Counted from the first letter of the stretch, positions 23,201-34,222 are shown. The stretch: DNA of 64,000 bases from Alligator mississippiensis (GCF_030867095.1 NC_081830.1:37059832-37123831), one strand, 5' to 3'. Translations and numbers: made by a program. The notes: generated by a model from the letters alone, not told the origin.

Positions 23201-26200
23201 ATGCTAAGTAGCACCTATTACTTAATGGATCCTTTTCATGGCAAGGATTTCTAGAAACCCTGGGTACCCTTCAAGCCAAGATGTGTGGAGTACTCTTGGC
23301 CTACACCCCACTAATCTGTTTGGGCCAGAGGGAAAGAGGAAGAAGTGACTGAGTGTCTGCCTGTCCATAGCTTAAGATAAAAAGCTCAAATGTCAAGGTG
23401 ACAGGAGCTTTAGGAATGCCCCAATTAAAAGTGTTCAAAGGAATCACACTTCACAAGTGTCCAGGGGCAACACGTAGGGGTGCATGTGTACCCCCTGTGC
23501 AAAGCAGTGCACCTCCTGCAAAAAGATGCCGCCAACACTGCTGGCGGCGCCTGCAGGTGGTCGCCGACCCATGGTCTGCACTCACCGCCACCCCCCCTGC
23601 CGCTGACAGTGCCAGTGACGTCTGCAGGAGCTCCCCGCTCACCGCTGGTGCAGCCATGCCCCCCCAGCTGCCGGCGGCACGGACCGTTCATGCAAGTGTC
23701 TTAATGCACAGCCCCAAAATATTCTTCCAATATGGGAAGCAAAATCAAGCTGGTGGCATACAGGATTTCAACTGTTTGAGTGCCTTCCCTCTGAGTTCTC
23801 AGATCTCAGCAGCCAAGTTATTAATGTGAACTAAGGGGATGTCCATGCTACACAATGCAAACTAATTTGTACATTTCTACATGGCACTTCAGTGCACAGT
23901 ACAAACACACCCTCAGCGTGAGACTGGCCATTGAGATCACAGAATAGCTCCAGCAATACATAGCAAATCTCCCTGTTGGTCCACTGGTATTATGCCAACA
24001 GGACTACACTTTATTACATGTTGCTGATGTCACAGTTGGAGAACAAGTGTGATGAAACCTACCTAGGAATGCCAAATTCACAGCCATGGGTTTCCGAGGA
24101 CAGAGTATAGAGACAGCAGTAATGACTCCCAAAGTCCCCTCTGACCCAATGAAAAGCTGCTTCAAGTCATAGCCAGTGTTATCCTTGCGCAGAGAAGCCA
24201 AGCAGTTGAGAACAGAGCCATTGGCTAGCACCTGCCAGAAAACAAACAGATGGTGCCGATTACCTAGATACACACAGGTGAGGAACTCATCAGAAGAGCA
24301 AAGACAATACAGAGCTTCTCAAAGCCTCTCATCCTCCCAATGCCACAAGTGGGGCAGCGTTTTTCTTTTCCTCCACTCCACACATTCTCCCATCATTTCT
24401 TCTACCTGCTCTCTATCCATCTTCCCATCTGTGCCCTGCTCACGCCACTCTTCCATTTTGGTGCTATTGATACCCATTCTGCGCATAATGCAAGGAACAG
24501 TCACATCAATAAGGACACAATAAGCTATTTTTCCTACCTATCAATGATCAGCACTTGCAGGACACTGGAGCCAGCACAGTCATGGTGGGATAATAGGACC
24601 CAGGCCAGAAAACAATCCTAAAGTGAGACTGCTCTAAAATGCCAGACATTTGGTAAGGGTGGGCTGCTGGGCTTGTTATATCGTGAACTGCCATTAAAAG
24701 AGAGCTAACAGTAGGACCCCTAGTAACCAAAATAGTCTAGGCAGAGCTGTGCTGTGTCCATGGAAGGAGGGAATTCAACCTGGTTCAGCTAGCTCCTGAA
24801 TTCCAGAGGTTCAATCAGAAGTGCTCTCCCCCTCCTTTTCAGCACAAAACGTCCAAATAATTACACTGGGGGTTAAAGCAGTGATCAAAGTAGGAGTCTG
24901 ACTCTTTTAAAATCCCCATGTCAATGAAAATCCTTGTAAAATCTTTTATTAATGTTTCCTCAAAAGAGCTCTGAAAGCAAGTTGAAAGGGGGATGTGTTG
25001 TCAGGGAACATGAAAGCCTGGTGAATAGCTCAGTTCCACATCACATGGAATATAAAAGCAGGATTGCAGCACGACACAGAATGGAAAGAAAGCATAATAC
25101 AGAAAGCAGCCTCAAGAGCATCTTACCACTTCCAGTCCCAGAACTGTCCCTCGGAGAGAGCCATACCTCAGCAGTCGCAGGCCTCCTGCATTCGTTGCCA
25201 CATTACCACCAATGTGGCAGCTGCCCTTGGCACCTAGGTCCAGCGGCATGATGAAATCCAGCTCCTCCAGGTACCGGTTCAGGTTCTCTAAGATGCAGCC
25301 AGCCTGGCACACAAGGATTCCTGGGACACAAGGATCAGGCTATCATGTGATGCAGATAAATGTTCTTCTACAGAACGTCAACTGTAAGCAGATACAACAT
25401 CCTGTTTGCAGAACTTTCCCCAGGAGGTACCACTCAGACCCAGAAGAACTTTGCTCATGAACACAGAGTTCAATCTGCCTCCTACAGAGTGTCTAGGACT
25501 TGTGCCACTGACTTTAACTGAAGCAAGGCTGGGGTTGTGATTTGGAAAACGGTAGCATCAACTATTTCTCTACCTTGAATTCTCCCTTATCTTAACTTGT
25601 AAAAACCTGTATGTTCAAACTACAAGACTTCTTGCTCCCCAAATCCAAACATGCCTACATACTTTCCCTATTTCCCTCCACCCCCTCTGCCAGTGCAAAG
25701 CAGCCATGAACCTAGCTGATCTTTTTTTCAGAATAACTGGAATTTCTGTCCTATACACTATTATCAGACACAGAAAGTATCCCTTTTTAAACAGAAAGTG
25801 GGATGGGGAAAAATACTTATCTCTCTCCAGCCACCTCCCCACTCCTACCAATTACATATACTCCTGAGTTTGCTGCTGTTACTACTAGAAATAACAACAT
25901 CAACAGGATTCTGAATGCAGGAAATCTCTGCTGCCCCTCATGGTGCTGCTGGTCTACAACCCTGCTGGTAACAGAATAAGCAATTCTGAGGAGGGCAGGC
26001 TGTACATAACTAAAACGAAGCCACTGGAGAGTAGGAGTGATATATTTACCAGACACACTGTCGAAGCTGATGACCTGGTTCATGAGAGCTGTGGAGAGGA
26101 TGATTTCATCAAAGACGGGCACACTACCCCCAACAAGGCCAGTGTTGCCCCCTTGGGGGTTTACCGCCAGATTTCTCTCATTACTATACCTGAAAGAGAA

Positions 26201-29200
26201 TGCACGTCTCAAGCTGTCACTCTGCTCTGTTTGTGCCATTGCTTTGCACATAAGTAGCTGCTATTGCATGACTTTTATGCTCATTAAAGGTACATGGCAT
26301 CAGACAACAAAGCAAAGTTTTAGATAAAGGGAGCATTTCACACAGAGTGGGACTGGAATTTTGCCATAGGCCTTGAGTGTAGTAAGTGCATAGTAACATA
26401 TATTTAGGACATGACTTTTATTTGCAGTTTCAGTTGTACCACACAGCATATTTCTCTTCAAAACATCAGCCAACTCCTTCTATAAGCTTGCCATTCACGT
26501 GGTTGCCTTTGTAAACTTAATTTGTTACTGAGTGGTTAGCAGATTTTTCATCACTTTGGTTTTCACTATTTTGTGGGATCCTAGTTTATTCCAACTGTGA
26601 CAGCAAGACACTAGACTTGACGCTCCTCCCTCCCTCTTAGGGAAGTCAATAATTGGTTCTGTCACTTCTTCTGTAAGCTCCCTGGCAGACACAAAGGCAA
26701 ATGTTTCATTATGCATTAGTCGTGTTGTTGTTATTTAGAGAGAACACATAATGCAAGGGGCATTTTACAGAGCAAGGTAAAAGAAAGGTCTTTAACCTAA
26801 TAGGCTAACAATCTAATTCCAAGTGAACTTACTGCTTAAACCATACACAGGTGCACATGGTCATCTCTTTTTGCTACTTCTCTCCTTCAGAGAAAGGCTG
26901 CTGGGGCTGTCTGAAGTTTCTCCCTTCCTGAGCTAGGCACTGCTTCTAATTATGTCAATTCAATACAATAAAAAAGGTATTAGTAATGCAATTACCATCC
27001 CCACTGTAATTTATGATTTTCTAATTGAAGCCAGAGAGGCATAGATTTGAAAAGTCAAACACAGAACACCTGGCAAGTCATAAGTAGGGCTGAGTGAAAA
27101 AACAGGAATTCCACTCTGTGAAATACTTCCAGGCTCTGGCAGTTGCTTTGACTTCAAGCCAGCACCAAAGAGATCTTTAAAACTTTGCTTTGAGGGGGAG
27201 TGAGAATGTGTCAGGGAAGGCCCAACTTCAAGTCTCTGATCTGCTTTATTCCCATCCAGCTCTATTAATAGTTGCACCTAGGGAAAGCATCTGTAGTTAG
27301 GAACCCATTCTTCTCTCTAAAAATGTGGACGCTCTCTTGATCTAGCATTCATAGTTAAATGGAATTTTGCTCATTCATACACCTGATTTCTCAATTTAAT
27401 TTTTCAAAGCAATGTCAAATGATAAAATAAAATAATTAACAGAGCTGAGCACAGGGAGAATACAGGAATAACAAAACCAAAGCATTTAAGGATGAAGAAT
27501 CATTAAAAAGATTACCTGAGAATCTCAGATACCTCTGCAGTTGTCCGTGGCCTCAGCAACAACTTACTGGAGCCTACAACAAAAGCAAAATGCAGTAAAA
27601 TCAATATGAAACACGGATATTAATTTAAAAAAAAAAAAAAAAAATCAGAATTATTGGTGCTAGTAGCAACAGAACATGCCAAGACTACATGCACCAGATC
27701 ACAAGATAAGGATTCAAGGGTACTTGTTCCTTCAGCTAGCAGGACTGGAGAAGGCAAAATGTTGCTCCAGTTCATGCCATTCAGAAATGGCAATGATGGG
27801 CTGCAAAGGAATTGGTCTTACACAGAGAATGTTTCACCTGCTGATCTTCAAGCACCTTCTAAAGGATAAGCACCACAATGCATATTTTACAATCAGGAAG
27901 ACCAGGGGTTGTCAACCAGGGGGTATGTGTACCTCCGGGGGTACTTGAGAAGGCCCTAGGGTGTACGCATAGGCAGCTGGGGACAAAGTGCTGCCACGCA
28001 CCATCCTGTGCTGCCACGCAGGCACCACACACTCAGCTGGACGCAGGAGGAGCTTGTATGCGGTGGTGGCTGCTGCCACTCCGCATTCAGCAGTGCACCA
28101 CCGTCCACCTGCCAGGGGGGTGGGGTATACTGTTCCAAAAAGGTTGAAAACCCCTGAGGTAGACTATGTTGCTATGGCACATACATGAAGTGGGCAGAAA
28201 TCAAAAAAGATCTGATGGTTACTATTATGGCAAATCCAGAAAACACCTATTTCAGTGTACATACAAACATAGGATTACAAGGATATTTTTTCCTCAAAAG
28301 AACTAGTAGAATTGACCAGATATAGTAACAGGCAACTTTCACTTGTACAAGCTACTGGAGAAAGGCAGGACACTGAGCCAGACACGCCACTGGTCTGCTC
28401 CATAGCAACATATCTAATAATACTTAAACCAGCTTCACTCTGTCCAGTATTCTCTCCCTCTGCCTTGGTACTGGCAGTCATGGAAGACATAACCCAGAGA
28501 ATAAGTAGGTGGACAGTAATAATGACCCTCTTGAAGACAAACTCTAGCTCACATCTTGGATTCAGCTGTAAGAAAGGCTGAAGGATTATACCCTACAGCG
28601 AAATAGTAACTGGTTTTTTTCTCAGGTGTTAAAACTGAGTTTAACTGTGTGCAAAGCACATATGTCAGGGAGCCCACCTACATCTACAAGCCGTCTGTTA
28701 CATTTTTTACCCCAATTCTCAGGATAACACCCACCCCTCCGCTCTGGGAATAATTAAAGGAAGTTTTTTGACTCCTTATGTATTTGAAACTATCTCCTCT
28801 ATTTTAATCCATTTAATTTTGTCTTAAGAAACTACATAAAAACATCTTCAATGGATGAATTTGACTTTAAAATAGACATTTTTCCCCCTAAAACAAGGAA
28901 AAACCTTGGATATTTATATAAACACAGGATGTTTTTCCAATTAAATCACCAATGGAGGTAAATAGGAAATGTTTCTGATTCTTGTGAAAATATTGACAAA
29001 AACTAAAAAAAAATGTCCCTTTCTTCTCCAAACATTTTGTTAAAAATGCCTGTTTTCAGCAATCAAATCCATTTTTTTGTTTTGTTTCTTTTGCCTGTTT
29101 GTTTCTGGGGGTTGTTTTTTGTTTGGGTTTCTTTATGAAAGCCCCAGTGTAAACAAAAATTTCCCTCAGAAGTGGGGGTTTTTCACAGAAAAAGAATTAT

Positions 29201-29857
29201 AATCATAGGAAGTTCAGGTTGGAAGGCACCTCAGGAGGTCATTGAACCCAAGCCCCTGCTCAAAGCAGAAAAAATACTTCAAATATAAGGTTTTGATTAG
29301 TTCTAAATAACCAAACTGATTCTGCAAGATTAATATAAGCAAACTCCATTACAAGTTTGGCAGATTTACTGAATTTTTCATCTGCAAATTTTCATTTTTC
29401 ATCCTGATATAATGGCGAATAGACTGAGATTTGCCAAAATCTAAAAACATCTACCTCGGACTGATTGCAGCCAGTCCACGTTAAAAGGTTTCAGTTCTTC
29501 TGGGTCTGTTATGACTCCACCTGGTATAATGCGTTCAAAGAAAGCCAAGTCACTATCAGAAACATGGGAGAAGGGCAGCCTCTGCACTCCATACCGCTCA
29601 CTGGTCAGCATCACTTCCTGTGAACTGGCGAAGCTGGTATGGAGAGCTCTCCTGCCCAGGGGACCAGCCTTCCACAAGATGGATGGCCTGACTTTTGACA
29701 TCCTGAGTTGTTCTGCATGTCTGTTCTGCTTGTGTGTCCACTGGGCTGTAGCACTGGTCCATGCTGCCAAGGTTCTGTTCTGGCAATTCATTTGCCATCT
29801 TTGTAGGGTCAAACCACACCAACCCACATGACACTGGACTAGAGAAGATACAGCCAT
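13983..29857 (-). CDS. D2HGDH: D-2-hydroxyglutarate dehydrogenase, mitochondrial (9 coding exons)
   Basis: The protein is an FAD enzyme of the mitochondrial matrix that oxidises D-2-hydroxyglutarate to 2-oxoglutarate. Coding segments, in transcript order, are 29857-29455, 27573-27516, 26189-26050, 25320-25127, 24231-24063, 23041-22898, 21703-21561, 16676-16511 and 14242-13983. They total 1677 bases (558 codons plus stop), with matching phases and AG/GT borders throughout. Visible parts are an N-terminal presequence, the FAD-binding PCMH domain with [13 protein letters not shown] at about residues 164-176, and a C-terminal FAD-oxidase domain. Metal-site residues H471, H478 and E512 correspond to human H434, H441 and E475 at a constant offset of 37. 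Human D2HGDH has 521 residues, so the extra length is all N-terminal. The start ACCATGG has a strong context. M53 is an alternative start that would leave a short basic presequence. All exons look functional. Confidence 0.97.
14312..14800 (-). mobile_element. CR1 LINE 3'-end fragment in D2HGDH intron 8
   Basis: On the minus strand it reads the CR1 C-terminal coding part ([20 protein letters not shown], then [18 protein letters not shown]), ending at the plus-strand start TTTCATAGATTCACTAGGGTCGG. It is 5'-truncated and dead, and lies immediately upstream in transcription of D2HGDH exon 9. Confidence 0.88.
15743..16293. mobile_element. pogo/Tigger-like non-autonomous DNA transposon
   Basis: Ends CAGGCAGTCCTCAACTTAC and GCAAGTTTCAGGATTGCCTG form degenerate terminal inverted repeats, flanked by TA on both sides (15741-15742, 16294-16295), the target duplication of Tc1/mariner/pogo elements. 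The interior keeps the C-terminal end of a Tigger-like transposase ([16 protein letters not shown]), followed by a repetitive T/S-P-K-rich tail ending SPSKSI and a stop at 16059-16061. It lies in D2HGDH intron 8. Confidence 0.75.
16511..16676 (-). CDS. D2HGDH: D2HGDH coding exon 8
   Basis: Encodes [20 protein letters not shown] and [11 protein letters not shown]. The last residues include the metal-ligand histidine H471. The intron before it, 16677-21560, is rich in repeats. Confidence 0.95.
17215..17243 (+). other. Hammerhead-ribozyme-like core in an old repeat
   Basis: CTGAAGA is followed by a hairpin AGGCA-TTTTG-TGCCT with five perfect pairs and then GAAG. This matches the conserved CUGANGA, stem II and GAAA order of hammerhead ribozymes, with one change in the last motif. 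Just upstream is ATCTTTTATTGGGCC, seen in an old amniote interspersed repeat. Stems I and III were not established, so activity is doubtful. Confidence 0.3.
17283..17533. mobile_element. hAT-type non-autonomous element
   Basis: Ends CAGGGGTTGGCAACCT and GGTTGCCTACCACAG form inverted repeats. Flanking 8-mers CAGTAAAG (17275-17282) and CAATAAAA match at 6 of 8 positions. It lies in D2HGDH intron 7. Confidence 0.7.
18055..18145. repeat. Palindrome with 35-base arms
   Basis: The left arm begins CTGGAGCTTATTGCTCTGG and the right arm ends CCAGAGCAACAAGCTCCAG. The arms differ at about three positions. The 20-base loop contains GTTTAAAC. It looks like a fold-back MITE or its centre. Confidence 0.75.
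18331..19670 (-). mobile_element. CR1 LINE fragment in D2HGDH intron 7
   Basis: The minus strand has an uninterrupted frame of about 227 codons (19317-18634) covering the end of the reverse transcriptase and the CR1 C-terminal region, with [21 protein letters not shown] and ALVRPHLEY. The usual F/Y-x-D-D catalytic box reads SADD. Further upstream, frame-shifted parts of the RT fingers can be read to about 19650. It is 5'-truncated, and the 3' end is at 18331 with the AATCATAGAAAATGAGGGTCGG signature. Confidence 0.9.
19700..20345. other. Old MITE-like sequence next to the CR1
   Basis: An imperfect inverted repeat (CTCCACAGCAGGATAGTA and TACTATCCTGCTGAGGA) lies at about 19711-19775. It is followed by sequence rich in TTTCAAAG/GAAAC words ending TTTTGCACAGCCCT near 20335, a typical hAT-like end. 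Element limits could not be fixed. Confidence 0.35.
20475..21236 (+). mobile_element. Solo LTR, copy 1 of a shared family
   Basis: It starts TGTCACAACCC and ends CCCGCACA, and is flanked by AATGT (20470-20474) and GATGT (21237-21241), a 5-bp duplication with one difference. It contains GATTGGC and TATAAAG (20768-20774) in promoter order. It aligns along its length with 49937-50670. No internal genes are present. It lies in D2HGDH intron 7, antisense to the gene, and is an ERV fossil of unknown age. Confidence 0.8.
21561..21703 (-). CDS. D2HGDH: D2HGDH coding exon 7
   Basis: Encodes [20 protein letters not shown] and [18 protein letters not shown]. It ends in phase 0 with donor AAG|gtgatt. 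Upstream sequence in the long open frame is intron. Confidence 0.95.
22898..23041 (-). CDS. D2HGDH: D2HGDH coding exon 6
   Basis: Encodes [20 protein letters not shown] and [16 protein letters not shown], ending LSNPVT. It matches the human segment around [17 protein letters not shown]. Confidence 0.95.
23460..23700. other. GC-rich MITE-like block in D2HGDH intron 5
   Basis: A GC-rich patch in an AT-rich intron, beginning CAGGGGCAACACGTAGGGGT. It resembles the block at about 44887-45110 in having GGGGTGCATGTGTACCCCC-like words. The ends are not clear. Confidence 0.35.
24063..24231 (-). CDS. D2HGDH: D2HGDH coding exon 5
   Basis: Encodes [20 protein letters not shown] and [18 protein letters not shown], ending in VNLAFLG. 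This is the end of the FAD domain and the entry to the substrate domain. Confidence 0.96.
25127..25320 (-). CDS. D2HGDH: D2HGDH coding exon 4
   Basis: Encodes [26 protein letters not shown] and [10 protein letters not shown], core of the PCMH FAD-binding domain. It ends in phase 0 after GLEV. Confidence 0.96.
26050..26189 (-). CDS. D2HGDH: D2HGDH coding exon 3
   Basis: Encodes the FAD-binding loop [13 protein letters not shown] and [20 protein letters not shown], nearly identical to human. Its donor follows SVSG. Confidence 0.96.
27516..27573 (-). CDS. D2HGDH: D2HGDH coding exon 2 (58 bp)
   Basis: Encodes [18 protein letters not shown], matching human SKVLLRPRTSEEVSHIL. It is too short to show as a long open frame. 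The split codons at both ends join correctly to the neighbouring exons. Confidence 0.93.
27903..28156. mobile_element. hAT-type non-autonomous element in D2HGDH intron 1
   Basis: Terminal inverted repeats CAGGGGTTGTCAACC and GGTTGAAAACCCCTG are flanked by 8-bp duplications AGGAAGAC and AGGTAGAC (7 of 8). The interior is GC-rich. The intron is numbered here between coding exons 1 and 2. Confidence 0.88.
28165..29454. other. Rest of the intron after D2HGDH coding exon 1
   Basis: AT-rich sequence with T-rich tracts near 29070-29130. An old, 5'-truncated CR1 3' end on the minus strand lies at about 29198-29270 (AATCATAGGAAGTTCAGG, then GGTCATTGAACCC). No gene seen. Confidence 0.5.
29455..29857 (-). 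CDS. D2HGDH: D2HGDH coding exon 1 (residues 1-135)
   Basis: Carries the ATG, the mitochondrial presequence and the segment matching human from ERYPVRRLPFS to NVDWLRTLRG. A splice acceptor at 29865-29866 lies just 7 bases upstream of the ATG, so a non-coding first exon must exist further upstream. The donor GAG|gtagat follows 29455. Confidence 0.93.
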
Positions 29858-30339
29858 GGTATCCCTGAAATGCAAACAGAAAGTTAATACCTAGTCTGGA
29901 TTCTTCCTGTCACTCCCTAGACCTCATCTGCATTGTTTTTTCCCCACGAACTGACTATTGTTTATGGAGACAAACACAGGGAAAAACCAACTCTTCTAAG
30001 AAGCAAAAGGTCATTAACACTTGCAAACTGGATAGCTTCAAGTTCACTAATTGTATTATTGCACACATCTAGGGGAATCCAGATTGAAACAACAGCGTAT
30101 ACAGAAAGCCAATGCCTCCAGCACTACTGGAAATCACTAATGAAAACAATACATAAGATTTCATGTTTTTAATTGAGATATGGGTGCATAACAATTAAAC
30201 CGAACTATATTTCCTGAGTAAATACTTCCTTGGTCTTCACACTGCACACGACAGAACAGGTTTGCCCTCAACACATTCTACTCACAGCCCAAGCCTATCT
30301 TGAAGAAAGTATGCATTTATAAGCACCTTAGACCAACAT

Positions 30340-30600
30340 GCAGGGCTGTCCCTAAGGGGGGACAAATCGGGGCGACCACCCCAGGCCTTGTGCTTTGGGG
30401 GGCCCTGCAGGGTGGAGCAGTGGCGGTGCGGAGTTGGGCGGAGCGGTGGCGCTGTGTCCAGCCACTCACTACCCCCCCTGCCATGCCACTGCTGATGGTG
30501 GCAGCTGCTTTTTTGCATCCAAGATCACAGCGGGGGTGGGGCCCCACATGGGCTGGTTTGCCCTACACCCTGCTCGGATTGACTCTGCCAACACAGCTAC
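30340..30600. other. GC-rich MITE-like block between D2HGDH and its CpG island
   Basis: It begins CAGGGCTGTCCCTAAGG and is strongly GC-rich against AT-rich flanks, like other hAT-derived blocks here. No matching right end was found. Confidence 0.3.
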
Positions 30601-30871
30601 CAAATACATTCCTGAAACATGGAAGATGCCAAATTTTAACCAATTTTGGATTTAAACTTCACTGCTGAACAAGAAAGATTTCTACACCTCCCTGCCTATC
30701 TGCCATCTGACACCACCAGGGTAGGAATCCTGCCTTACCTGCACATCAAAGAGCAGCTCACAAAGACATTCTCACGGACCCAGACGAACAGACCTTCAAC
30801 TTCCTCTGTGCAAAAATGAAGTTTATTTTCTACCTATGGGGACTTTTTACCATCCTTAATTTTCCCTGAAC

Positions 30872-30898
30872 CTGAGGAAGGGCATGTGTATCCAAAAG
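30872..30898 (+). other. Degenerate hammerhead-like motif
   Basis: CTGAGGA is followed by an imperfect hairpin GGGCAT-GTGT-ATCC and AAAAGCTTGC. The order and spacing match the better example at 17215, but the core is more decayed. Confidence 0.2.
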
Positions 30899-31959
30899 CT
30901 TGCAGAAAAAGATTTTATTTTTCGATTTCTTAGTTGGTCTAAAAGGTATCATCTCTGAACCAAGAGTTCTAGAGTTTTGCATTTATAAACACTGGACACC
31001 TAATTCTCTACTACAAAGTAAAAGGGAGTAGGAAAATTAGACCTATGTTCTTTGCATTTCCCATGATGTGGGAATGTTATCATCCAAGTTTGCCAGCGCT
31101 ATAAACGGGGCTAGTTTTTTCCACTGTAAGACTCCCAAGACCTAAATCTACCCCATCACCTCCATTCCACAATCCAGACACACGCAGAATGAAGAGAGTT
31201 GTCTGTGCCTGCAGGACCACGATAGTTCAGGCAGCCAGAAACAACAGAGGGCTGGTCCTAACTGCTCCAGGAGGCAAAGTGAAGACACTGCCATGGGAGA
31301 AATAAAAGCTCTGGCTCAGATTCTTGAAGGCATTTAGCTATCCCATCCAACTCCCTTGAAAACACTGGAAGACCTAAGGATCTAGGTCTCAGCACAGAAT
31401 TATAAGCCACTTCAGCCAAAGAAAAATGCTATTATTTTAACAAATGGAAATTAAAAACTGGCAAAGTGTGCCATTAAAGACATGTCAATCATTGCATTTG
31501 CACAAACAGGAGCAGTGTCACCATGTCCTCTGCTGTTGACTGTGATATGAATAAACTAATGAAAGTGCCTAGTGGATTTAGGTCAATAAATCTGCCCTGT
31601 GTTGCTTATCAGTTGCTGAGGTTGGTTTCCCTCACCTTCCTCCAAGATATCTCCCCCTATTAGAGCATTTAGTAAAGATCATAGAAGGAAACGAGAACCA
31701 TCATTTATCATTGACAAGTTTGTACTCTCCCTCTTTGCAGTTGTACAAGTCAATGAGAAAACCTCTGCCCTTTTCCAGCCTGACCTCAACATCCTCTGAA
31801 GTCGGTGGGAAGATTGCAACTAATCTAATGCATGTTGGTGTGAGGCCCGCTAGTGCCTCACTCCACCTCAGGTTGGCCGAATAAAGCCAGCCCTAAAGAG
31901 AGCAGCAACAGAGACGAGCTTGGGCAGTAGCAACACAAAACTGTACAGACCATGCAATA

Positions 31960-33090
31960 TTATACGGCTCCCTGTTTCCTGAGGCAACCTACAGCCCTGA
32001 TCGCCTGACTCCAGGCCCAAAGGTCTGCCACCGCAAGCCCCCATGGTCTCCCTGTGGGGTAGAGGCGCCTGCCCAGGCCCCCGCAGGGCACAAAGCTCCC
32101 ATCGCCCAGGGAACGTGGTGCCAAGGCAAAGCAGTGCCTAGCCAGCGCCTCCCACACGGGGCCGGGGCCGGACTCTAGAAAAGCCGGGGGGGGGGGAACA
32201 GGTCCTCCTCCTAGACGACGACTCCTTCCTCTGGCCCACAACAGGGGCTCTGCTCCGAGGGGGAGGTGGGCACAGCCAGGCCGGGAACCTGCCCAGACGT
32301 CTGCCCCGGGGATCCCCACACGGGCAAGACCAGTGCCCGCCACAGCCAGAGCCAGGGCAGGAGGCACACCGCCAGTGCCTGGGCAGGCGGGCGGGCAATG
32401 CCAAGCGCCGCCAAGGACGTGCAGTGCAGTGCATGCAGTGTAGCGCCCCGCACGCCGCCTCTCGCCCGCTTTACCGAGACCGGGAGCGCTGCACTCCGGC
32501 TGCGCGAGCCGCTCCTACTCCGCCCCACCTCCTTTCGATTTTCTTTCCGCCGACTAAAACCTGCCCCCCCCCCCCCCCCCAATCCCGCGCGGCGCCTCCT
32601 GGGAAAAACCTCTCCAGCCCCGCGCTCGGCCCCCCGCAGGGCTGGACCGGGAGACCTTGCACTTGCGCACAGCGCGTAGGGGGCGGAGCCAATCCTGGCG
32701 TCACGCCAGGGGCGGGGTCGCCACGGGGGGCGGTTGTGGCCCAGCTTCGCCGACACCTGTTCGCCGCCTGCGCCTCAGGGCGCGATGGCAGCGGGGGGCG
32801 GGGCTCCTCCGCCCGGCGCAGGCCCGCTCTAGCCACACCCTGCCTGCCAGGCCCTGCGACACTGCGCCCGTGGACGCCCCATCCTTGTCTGCCGCCCAGG
32901 CACAGCAGCCCGGCCAAGCCGGAGCAGGCCCTGCCTCGGTTCCAACCCGCGACATCTCCGTCTCACGCAGAGGGTCGAGCACCACCAAAACTCGAGTCAA
33001 ACGGTCTTAAACTTGGCCCCTCTCTGCCACCCCGTGGCTTGGCAGGCAGCCCGGGGCAGCACCGGCTGCAGCAGAACCAGGTGTTGTAAG
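31960..33090 (-). promoter_or_regulatory. D2HGDH: CpG island, likely D2HGDH promoter
   Basis: A dense CpG stretch of about 1.1 kb lies 2.1-3.2 kb upstream of the D2HGDH start codon. It has GC boxes (GGGGCGGAGCC near 32680-32690, GGGGCGGGGTC near 32710), a CCAAT at about 32689-32693 and a C17 run (32564-32580). The acceptor just before the D2HGDH ATG implies a non-coding first exon, most simply in this island. Its donor was not identified. Open frames on both strands here are CpG shadows. Confidence 0.7.
32695..32709. promoter_or_regulatory. Perfect 15-base palindrome in the D2HGDH CpG island
   Basis: CTGGCGTCACGCCAG is a perfect inverted repeat around a central C and contains a CGTCA half-site of CREB/ATF type. 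It sits between a CCAAT box and a GC box, as in a core promoter. The function is inferred. Confidence 0.45.
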
Positions 33091-33329
33091 TGATTCATCC
33101 CCTGGCGTCAACTCCTTCAAATGTCCTCGCTGCTGTTGTCCGCGCACTCCCATGCGTACGGCCACAGTCAAACAGTACCAGTCACCCCCACCCTGGCTCA
33201 GTTTTTCCAAATCTTTTGCATTCAGAGATAGTAGGATCACCCAGACCATCAGCCTGCGAGAGGGTGGGTATTTAGGGCAGCCTGTCACTCCTGTCCTGGG
33301 ACCAGCAAAAAAGCAGCCCATCAGACAGG

Positions 33330-33690
33330 CCTGCCATGCTCAATCTCTAGCCCATGGGCCAAATCTGGCCTGTAGGGCTGTGTCATCTCTCAGGTTCAGA
33401 CGTTTGATGGTGAGAAAAGTAGTGACACCATTCATTGCATTGGCTCTGGAAGCTGTGGCAATAATGCTGCCTCTGCTCCCCCACTGCCAAATTTTTGGAC
33501 CTGTGGGAAGCCCTCCAGACCGGATAACATGGCCCCATGCATCACACTGTGCTGGTGCACGGGATCACAGTGGTGGTTGGATCCAACGCATGGGGCTTAA
33601 CTGGTGCACTGGAACCCACCCAATGCCATGCACCAACCCCATGTTGGATCCAGCCCACAGGCCAGAAGATTGAACACTGCTGAGATTGAC
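33330..33690. mobile_element. Degenerate hAT-like element
   Basis: It has words typical of small hAT elements: CCATGCTCAATCTCTAGCCCATGGGCC near the left, CCAGCCCACAGGCCAGAAG and TTGAACACTGCTGAG at the right. The flanking duplication was not found. Confidence 0.4.
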
Positions 33691-33757
33691 TATTATCAAA
33701 GGATCTTAAAAAGATCTCATGTAGATGTTTCTCTCTTCCGTCATATTGTCTGCACTA

Positions 33758-34222
33758 AAGGTTTCCCTCACTTTATGCAGGTTCTGTGCGTGTGAATTTG
33801 CTCTTATGCGATGACCCTTTTTATACCAAAAATTCATTATATGTGGGGTAAATTCACTCTTATGAGATTGGTGTGGTAGAAGCCTGCAATCAGCTTTGTG
33901 CAGTGCATTGTGGGAGTGATGCACACCAAAATGTAGTCTGTGCGGATCTGTGCTCCTCGCTCGTCTGCAACACGTGTTTCTGTAGTTGCCATCCCCATTA
34001 TAGTAACATTCACCACCACCCTGTGCTTGTGTGTACTGTCTGCTGTTGGTGAGTACCAAAATTGTCTTGTAAAGTGGTAGAAATGTGTCTGGGAGTCAGT
34101 ACAGTCAAGGTCTTAGAACGCATCCCTATTTGTTACATTGTAAAGTGGGCTCCCTTTATGCGAATTTGAGTTATGCACCATTTTACAGGAATATATGTAC
34201 AGCATAAAGCAAGGGAAACCTG
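33758..34222. mobile_element. Mariner-type MITE, copy 1
   Basis: The left end AAGGTTTCCCTCACTTTATGC and right end GCATAAAGCAAGGGAAACCTG are inverted repeats, with TA on both sides (33756-33757 and 34223-34224). It aligns with 39880-40349. It has no transposase. Confidence 0.85.

Noticed and set aside
32211-33089. Several 120-220 codon open frames in the D2HGDH CpG island
   Set aside because: Overlap one another in opposite frames, have no recognisable domain and contain a C-run. Expected by chance in CpG-rich DNA.
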